The notes beneath the pieces were generated by a model. The model was not told the DNA's origin and searched no databases. It worked only from the letters and a program-made list of their open reading frames with translations. DNA of 64,000 nt from Prevotella sp. Its GTDB lineage: Bacteria > Bacteroidota > Bacteroidia > Bacteroidales > Bacteroidaceae. The first letter of the stretch is position 1. Each line of letters starts with the position of its first letter. Below, piece after piece: positions 57,564 through 64,000 of this stretch. The position numbers were made by a program, and so were the translations under genes. The stretch is from contig JALETQ010000021.1 of the NCBI GenBank assembly GCA_022781445.1, forward strand, positions 17,060-81,059, read 5' to 3'.

Positions 57564-58283
57564 ATGAAAAGACTTTTTGCCATAGCCGCCATCATGACAT
57601 CCGCATGGGTCTCGATGGCACAGGAGCCGTCCGGAAACCATCGGCCGGCCGCGGGCACCAATCCCCCAACGGGCGCGAACGTGACGCAGGAATTGCCCGC
57701 CGGCGAACAAAACGTCGCGGAATCCCGCCTGCTCCGTCGCCCGCACGCATCATTCGTGAACCCGACGGATGGCCGCCCGGATCCGATATCCGACTTCCGC
57801 GGCCATGGATACGGCACTTGTCCGCGGTTCGCTGACCTGCACGACGGACTGAACGTCAGCTTCGGCACATCCGTTTTTGCCTCGTTCGGCAAGAACGCTT
57901 TTCACGGCGTGGGATTCACGCAGGACATCTCGCTTCTCTACACCGTGCCTCTGTCGGCCAAGACAAGTCTGACGGTCGGAGGATTTGCCGACTTCACACA
58001 GTATGCCCACACGTCGTCGCATCGCGTCGGGGTGTCGGTCGCCCTGCACCACGACTTCAACGAAAAATGGTCGGCAACGGTCTTCGGCCACAAGACGCTC
58101 GCCAACGACGGTCTTCCGTTCGTGCCCTATGATGATTTCCGTCATCCCGGGAGCAGCCTGGGCACCACCGTCAGATACCGTCCCAGCGAAAATTTCAGTC
58201 TGGAAGTCACCATGCAGGTGGTACGCGAACCCGACGGATGGCGGCATCCTTTCGGCCGCCCGGCCGGAGAACCGGACTGGTAA
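57564..58283 (+). CDS. Exported beta-barrel-like protein of unknown function
   Basis: Protein of 239 residues with a signal peptide (MKRLFAIAAIMTSAWVSMA). It continues into a proline-rich spacer and then alternating beta strands (LNVSFGTSVFASFG, TSLTVGGFADFTQYAHT, HRVGVSVALHHDFNEKWSATVFG, SLGTTVRYRPSENFSLEVTMQVV). This suggests a small outer-membrane barrel. I do not recognise a named family. The ATG at 57564 is chosen because it starts the signal peptide and lies behind the -7 box. It is convergent with copA. Confidence 0.65.
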   Translation: MKRLFAIAAIMTSAWVSMAQEPSGNHRPAAGTNPPTGANVTQELPAGEQNVAESRLLRRPHASFVNPTDGRPDPISDFRGHGYGTCPRFADLHDGLNVSFGTSVFASFGKNAFHGVGFTQDISLLYTVPLSAKTSLTVGGFADFTQYAHTSSHRVGVSVALHHDFNEKWSATVFGHKTLANDGLPFVPYDDFRHPGSSLGTTVRYRPSENFSLEVTMQVVREPDGWRHPFGRPAGEPDW

Positions 58284-58389
58284 GGCCGCCCGAAAAGAAC
58301 GTCGGGCAGAAGGCAGCTTCTGCCAATTTCCGCCCTTGGCGCATCTTCCTTTTGCAGACGACATCATCTCCGCTTCCGGCATCTGGCCA

Positions 58390-58441
58390 CGGAAACGAAT
58401 CTGCGCGAACCGGCAATCCGATTCGCGCAGATTCGTTTCCG
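58390..58441. repeat. 20-bp perfect inverted repeat between convergent genes
   Basis: CGGAAACGAATCTGCGCGAA (58390-58409) pairs exactly with 58422-58441 around a 12-nt loop. Placed between two converging genes, it may end both transcripts, though no T-run follows. Confidence 0.8.
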
Positions 58442-58510
58442 CGGCTTCCGCCGGCCATCCATGCCGCAACGGTTTTCGCGAATGGTCGGGAACAGACGTC
58501 CCGCCGGCCC

Positions 58511-60460
<1,950 letters not shown>

Positions 60461-60996
60461 CTTATGACTGTTTAGGTTAAACGACAAGAGTCGCCAAGTG
60501 ACGGAGATCCGTATTCGCCCTCAAAGGGCAGCCTTACTTTTCAAAGGGCAGCCTTGCCTGAACCGGATTCCGGTACTTGCCTTCTCTATTTTCAAGCCCT
60601 GCACAGATGAAGGGAAATGCTTCTTTGCAGAAACCTGGCGGACAGAGACTGCAGTTCCTGGTCAAACGCCATTTCATCCACCGTCATTCATTTCGGCAGG
60701 CGAAGCAAAAGTAATGATAATCGATGAAAGACGGCACGAATCAACCTTAAATAAACAAAAGTGAGACATTTGATGAGTTATGCAATCCACGGGCATCCAG
60801 CCTTCGGCAGACAGACAACCGGGAGGAGACAGACAATAACCGGAGAAGCCGAAATCCAATCCTTCCGAACAGACGGACAACCACAGAAAAAGGCAAATGC
60901 CATACATGATTCCGACGACACTCGACGCTATGTTAATTATTGTGTTAATTATATGTTAAACAGTAAAAGAAGAAAAGGTTGATTATGCAATTTATG
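60461..60996. other. Gene-free region between copA and pntA
   Basis: About 535 nt. It contains a 15-bp direct repeat (TCAAAGGGCAGCCTT twice, near 60521 and 60539). No convincing gene; no copper-regulator site identified. Confidence 0.45.
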
Positions 60997-61004
60997 TACC
61001 TTTG
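60997..61004 (+). promoter_or_regulatory. -7 box for the transhydrogenase operon
   Basis: TACCTTTG, about 50 nt before the pntA ATG. The -33 box is not clear. Confidence 0.5.
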
Positions 61005-61055
61005 TGAAGTGAAAAACGAAGACAAGACCAACGTATTAACTTAAAATATTAAACT

Positions 61056-62213
61056 ATGATTATTGGTATTCCAAAAGAAATCATGCACGACGAGGCTCGT
61101 GTGGCTTGTACTCCCGAGAATGCAGGCAAATTTGTGAAAGATGGTTTTGAAGTATTGGTGGAGAAATCTGCCGGCGACGGTGCCCTCTTCAGTGACGAAG
61201 AATATGTAAAAGCCGGTGCAAAAATCATTGACAGTGCCGAAGAAATCTTCAACAAAGCTGAGATTATTCTCAAGGTGAAAGAGCCTCTCTTCAATGAGAA
61301 GTTTGGCAAACACGAAGTGGACATGATGCACAAAGGCCAATACCTCATCACTTTCATTCACCCTGCCTCACCCGTCAACCATGAAATGGTAAAGAATCTT
61401 GCAGCAAAAGGCGTTATTGCTATCACTTTGGACGGTATTCCTCGTATCTCACGCGCTCAAAATTTGGACGCTTTGACTTCCATGAGTACTTGTGCAGGTT
61501 ACAAAGGCATCCTGATGGCTGCCAACCATGTGACCCGTTTCTTGCCGCAAATGTTTACTGCCGTAGGAAAAATTGAGCCTGCAAAAGTAATGGTTATCGG
61601 TGTCGGTGTGGCCGGTTTGCAAGCATTGGCAACAGCCAAACGTCTTGGTGCCGTCACATACGCCGCCGACATTCGTCCGATGGCTTCCGAACAAGCAGGC
61701 AGTCTTGGTGCCAATGTTGTAGACACTACCGTTCCCGCCGATTTGGCTGTTGGGGAAGGCGGCTATGCCAACCGTCTTCCGGCAGACGTTTTGATCAAAG
61801 AGCAAAAAGCCCTCGAAGCTACCATCCAAGATATGGACATCGTATTCTGTTCTGCCTTGATTCCAGGCAAACTCGCCCCGATCATCATTACCGAAGAAAT
61901 GGTGAAAGGCATGAAACGAGGTTCGGTCATCGTCGATATCTCAATCGACCAAGGCGGTAACTGCGAACTGACCCCAGCAGGCGGTATCGAAACAAAATAC
62001 GGCGTAACCATCATGGGTGTGAAAAACATCCCGGGCGAGCTTCCCACCAGTTCGACATGGATGTTCTCCAACAATGTTTATAACCTCGTGAAATATATCG
62101 TGAAAGACGGCAAGGTTAATCTTGACCGCAACGACGAAGTTATCGCAAAGAGTCTCGTGTGCATTGATGGCGAATTGGTTCATGCCGGTGCTCGTGAAGC
62201 AATGGGCATCTAA
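61056..62213 (+). CDS. pntA: NAD(P) transhydrogenase alpha subunit, part 1 (NAD-binding)
   Basis: Protein of 385 residues corresponding to the soluble domain I of proton-translocating transhydrogenase. It has MIIGIPKEIMHDEARVACTP at the N-terminus, the Rossmann loop VIGVGVAGLQALATA, and the late block MGVKNIPGELPTSSTWMFSNN. The membrane part of the alpha subunit is encoded separately downstream, the split form known from several bacteria. The complex exchanges hydride between NADH and NADP and couples it to proton flow. Confidence 0.93.
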   Translation: MIIGIPKEIMHDEARVACTPENAGKFVKDGFEVLVEKSAGDGALFSDEEYVKAGAKIIDSAEEIFNKAEIILKVKEPLFNEKFGKHEVDMMHKGQYLITFIHPASPVNHEMVKNLAAKGVIAITLDGIPRISRAQNLDALTSMSTCAGYKGILMAANHVTRFLPQMFTAVGKIEPAKVMVIGVGVAGLQALATAKRLGAVTYAADIRPMASEQAGSLGANVVDTTVPADLAVGEGGYANRLPADVLIKEQKALEATIQDMDIVFCSALIPGKLAPIIITEEMVKGMKRGSVIVDISIDQGGNCELTPAGGIETKYGVTIMGVKNIPGELPTSSTWMFSNNVYNLVKYIVKDGKVNLDRNDEVIAKSLVCIDGELVHAGAREAMGI

Positions 62214-62236
62214 GAATCCTTTGTTTAATTGACAAT

Positions 62237-62283
62237 GGGGATAGTCTGAAAGTTCGCGCGAACATTCAGGCTACCCCTTTTTT
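62237..62283 (+). terminator. Intrinsic terminator between pntA parts
   Basis: Stem GGGG(A)TAGTCTGAA with TTCAGGCTACCCC (one bulged A, one G-U), capped by GTTC-GCGC-GAAC, then six T. It sits within what should be one operon, so partial termination may set subunit ratios. Confidence 0.8.
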
Positions 62284-62293
62284 CGTAAAAGAT

Positions 62294-62590
62294 ATGATTC
62301 ATCCTTTCATCCTATTGGCCGTATTTCTCGTATGCACGATAGCCGGCTATTTCATCATCAAGAATGTGCCCAGTTTGCTTCATACTCCATTGATGTCGGG
62401 TATGAATGCTTTGTCGGGCGTAACCATCGTCGGTGCCATAACCGCCACCGGTTTTGCTTTTTTTGCAGGACACGGTTGGTTGGCACAACTCGTAGGAGCT
62501 CTCGGCATTATTCTTGCCACAATCAATGTTTTCGGAGGGTTTGGTGTAACGCACAGAATGCTTCAGATGTTTAACAAAAAGAAAAAGTAA
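62294..62590 (+). CDS. NAD(P) transhydrogenase alpha subunit, part 2 (membrane)
   Basis: Protein of 98 residues with three hydrophobic helices: HPFILLAVFLVCTIAGYFII, HTPLMSGMNALSGVTIVGAI and LVGALGIILATINVFGGFGV. This is domain II of the alpha subunit (often called PntA2 or PntAB). It ends 4 nt before the pntB start. Confidence 0.92.
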   Translation: MIHPFILLAVFLVCTIAGYFIIKNVPSLLHTPLMSGMNALSGVTIVGAITATGFAFFAGHGWLAQLVGALGIILATINVFGGFGVTHRMLQMFNKKKK

Positions 62591-62594
62591 TATC

Positions 62595-64000
62595 ATGGAC
62601 TCTTTTCAGATTATCATTAGTGCAGTGTTATCTGTTGCTGTGCTCGTTGGTATATCCATGATGAGCAAAGTGAAGACTTCCGTTCAAGGTAATCTTCTGT
62701 CGGCGTTGGCACTTCTCTTAGGTGTCATCGCAACCCTATATTTCAGTAAGGTTGTGTCGGCATGGACCATTTATCCTGCCGTTGCCATCGGTGCTCTCAT
62801 CGGCAGTTTGATGGCTGCCCGCGTGCAGATGATACAAATGCCACAGGTTGTTGCTTTGTTCAACGGTTTGGGCGGTGGTGCTTCGGCCTTGGTGGGTATC
62901 ATGTCTGCCACCGAATTAGGTTTCCGGCAAGAAATGTTGGATGTCATTAAAAGTGGCGGATATTTCCCATTTGTCATGTTTACATCGATGTTGGCAATCG
63001 CCGTGGGTATGATTACTCTCGTGGGCAGTTTGGTTGCAGCCGGAAAACTTCATCGTGTATTGCCTCAGAAACCTTTGATATGGTTCTCGCATTCCATGAT
63101 GACTTTGCTCTTCTTGGTTCTTACCGTTGTGTTTATCATGTTGGCTACTATGACTCCGGAGAGTGATTTGATGCCGTTGTATATCACAGCCTGTGTCGTT
63201 TTCTCTTCCTTGTTCGGACTTTATTTCTCCGTCAGAGTCGGAGGTGCCGATATGCCTATCACCATTTCGCTGCTCAACTCTCTCTCGGGTGTAGCCGGTT
63301 CTATTGCGGGTATGGCTATCAGCGATATCTTATTGGTTGCCGTCGGTGGTATTGTTGGTGCATCCGGACTCTTGCTGACACAAATCATGTGCAGAGCCAT
63401 GAACCGCAGTTTGATGAGTATTCTTCTCGGTGGTGCAGCTAAACCGCAGCCAAAGAAATGTGACCCCACATCCGTCCAGTCTCAAAGCAAACAGGCATCC
63501 GTTGGCGTGGCTCCGAAAGCCGCCGCCAAGACTCCGGCTTCGGTACTCGCTGCCGCCAAGGATGTCATCATCGTGCCGGGTTATGGTATGGCTTTGGCTC
63601 AGGCGCAGCATCTGGTGAAACAACTTTCCGAAACCTTGGAGAGCCGTGGTGTTCGCGTGCGATTCGCCATCCATCCCGTGGCAGGACGCATGCCGGGACA
63701 CATGAACGTGTTGCTGGCCGAAGCCGATGTATCTTACGAGAAACTTTTTGAGATGGAAGCCATCAACGATGACTTCGGCAAGACCGATGCCGTAGTGGTG
63801 ATCGGTGCCAATGACGTGTTGAACCCTGCCGCCCGCGATGCAGAAGGTACACCCATCTACGGTATGCCGGTACTCAATGTCGATGCCGCTCCCGAGATCA
63901 TCATCTGCAACTTCGACCTCAAGCCCGGTTATGCCGGTGTGGAGAATCCTCTCTACTCCCGTTCAGAGGGCGTGTTCCTCCAACTCGGAGATGCCAAGAA
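62595..64000 (+). CDS. pntB: NAD(P) transhydrogenase beta subunit (3' end outside window)
   Basis: Open frame of at least 468 residues running off the window. An N-terminal membrane domain of about eight helices contains the conserved LFNGLGGGASALVG and SLLNSLSGVAGSIAGMAI. After a linker rich in Lys, Gln and Ala, the NADP-binding domain III begins with VIIVPGYGMALAQAQH and contains VRFAIHPVAGRMPGHMNVLLAEA and VVVIGANDVLNPAARD. It is the last visible gene of the operon. Confidence 0.94.
   Translation, partial: MDSFQIIISAVLSVAVLVGISMMSKVKTSVQGNLLSALALLLGVIATLYFSKVVSAWTIYPAVAIGALIGSLMAARVQMIQMPQVVALFNGLGGGASALVGIMSATELGFRQEMLDVIKSGGYFPFVMFTSMLAIAVGMITLVGSLVAAGKLHRVLPQKPLIWFSHSMMTLLFLVLTVVFIMLATMTPESDLMPLYITACVVFSSLFGLYFSVRVGGADMPITISLLNSLSGVAGSIAGMAISDILLVAVGGIVGASGLLLTQIMCRAMNRSLMSILLGGAAKPQPKKCDPTSVQSQSKQASVGVAPKAAAKTPASVLAAAKDVIIVPGYGMALAQAQHLVKQLSETLESRGVRVRFAIHPVAGRMPGHMNVLLAEADVSYEKLFEMEAINDDFGKTDAVVVIGANDVLNPAARDAEGTPIYGMPVLNVDAAPEIIICNFDLKPGYAGVENPLYSRSEGVFLQLGDAK

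Overview
The window is a chromosomal segment of a member of the Bacteroidota, most likely order Bacteroidales and close to Prevotella. The evidence is the recurring promoter type (a TTTG or TTG box, 19-20 nt, then TAnnTTTG), TonB-dependent receptors with carboxypeptidase-like N-terminal domains, an HmuY-type haemophore next to its receptor, Por-secretion-like C-terminal tails, a TPR-membrane-AraC regulator, and a 47-bp type II-C CRISPR repeat of the kind known from Bacteroides and Prevotella. The species assignment is inference.

Left part (1-7.5 kb): a tightly packed plus-strand housekeeping run. It holds a DUF2200 gene with a decayed 3' end, a lipoprotein, rsmG, a metallo-beta-lactamase-fold hydrolase, ruvC, an exported protein, a DUF4375 protein, smpB, a HAD phosphatase, map and tsaD. 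Several of these genes are joined by ATGA overlaps.

CRISPR locus (7.5-15.8 kb): 28 repeats with 27 spacers, then cas2, cas1 and a 1478-residue cas9 on the minus strand, transcribed towards the array. A tracrRNA can be read directly divergent from cas9: promoter, 21-nt perfect anti-repeat, nexus and terminator. Each full repeat carries a Bacteroidota promoter with the same 19-nt box spacing as the tracrRNA promoter. Each crRNA is therefore probably transcribed on its own. The first repeat is truncated in a way that destroys this spacing.

Middle part (16-41 kb): a membrane-bound AraC-type regulator, an Oar-like TonB receptor, a purine permease, tdk, an AI-2E-family permease, and the minus-strand group ftsY-rimO-HU-(HU/TM/LysM). 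Then come clpC, ispE, guaA, a TPR protein, tRNA-Arg(TCT), a possible structured RNA, an RlmD-type methyltransferase and a phosphate-selective-type porin.

Right part (41-64 kb): an outer-membrane barrel protein and a phosphohexomutase. A minus-strand surface and haem gene set follows: a small secreted protein, a calycin-like protein, HmuY-like, an HmuR-like receptor, an unknown membrane protein, a cleaved-adhesin protein and an M6 protease. After that come a 22-bp tandem repeat array, a small barrel protein, a Cu(+) P-type ATPase that appears to lack its nucleotide-binding domain, and the split proton-translocating transhydrogenase operon, whose pntB runs off the end.

Several intergenic regions hold strong inverted repeats. 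The clearest is a two-copy palindromic element whose stem shows compensatory base changes.
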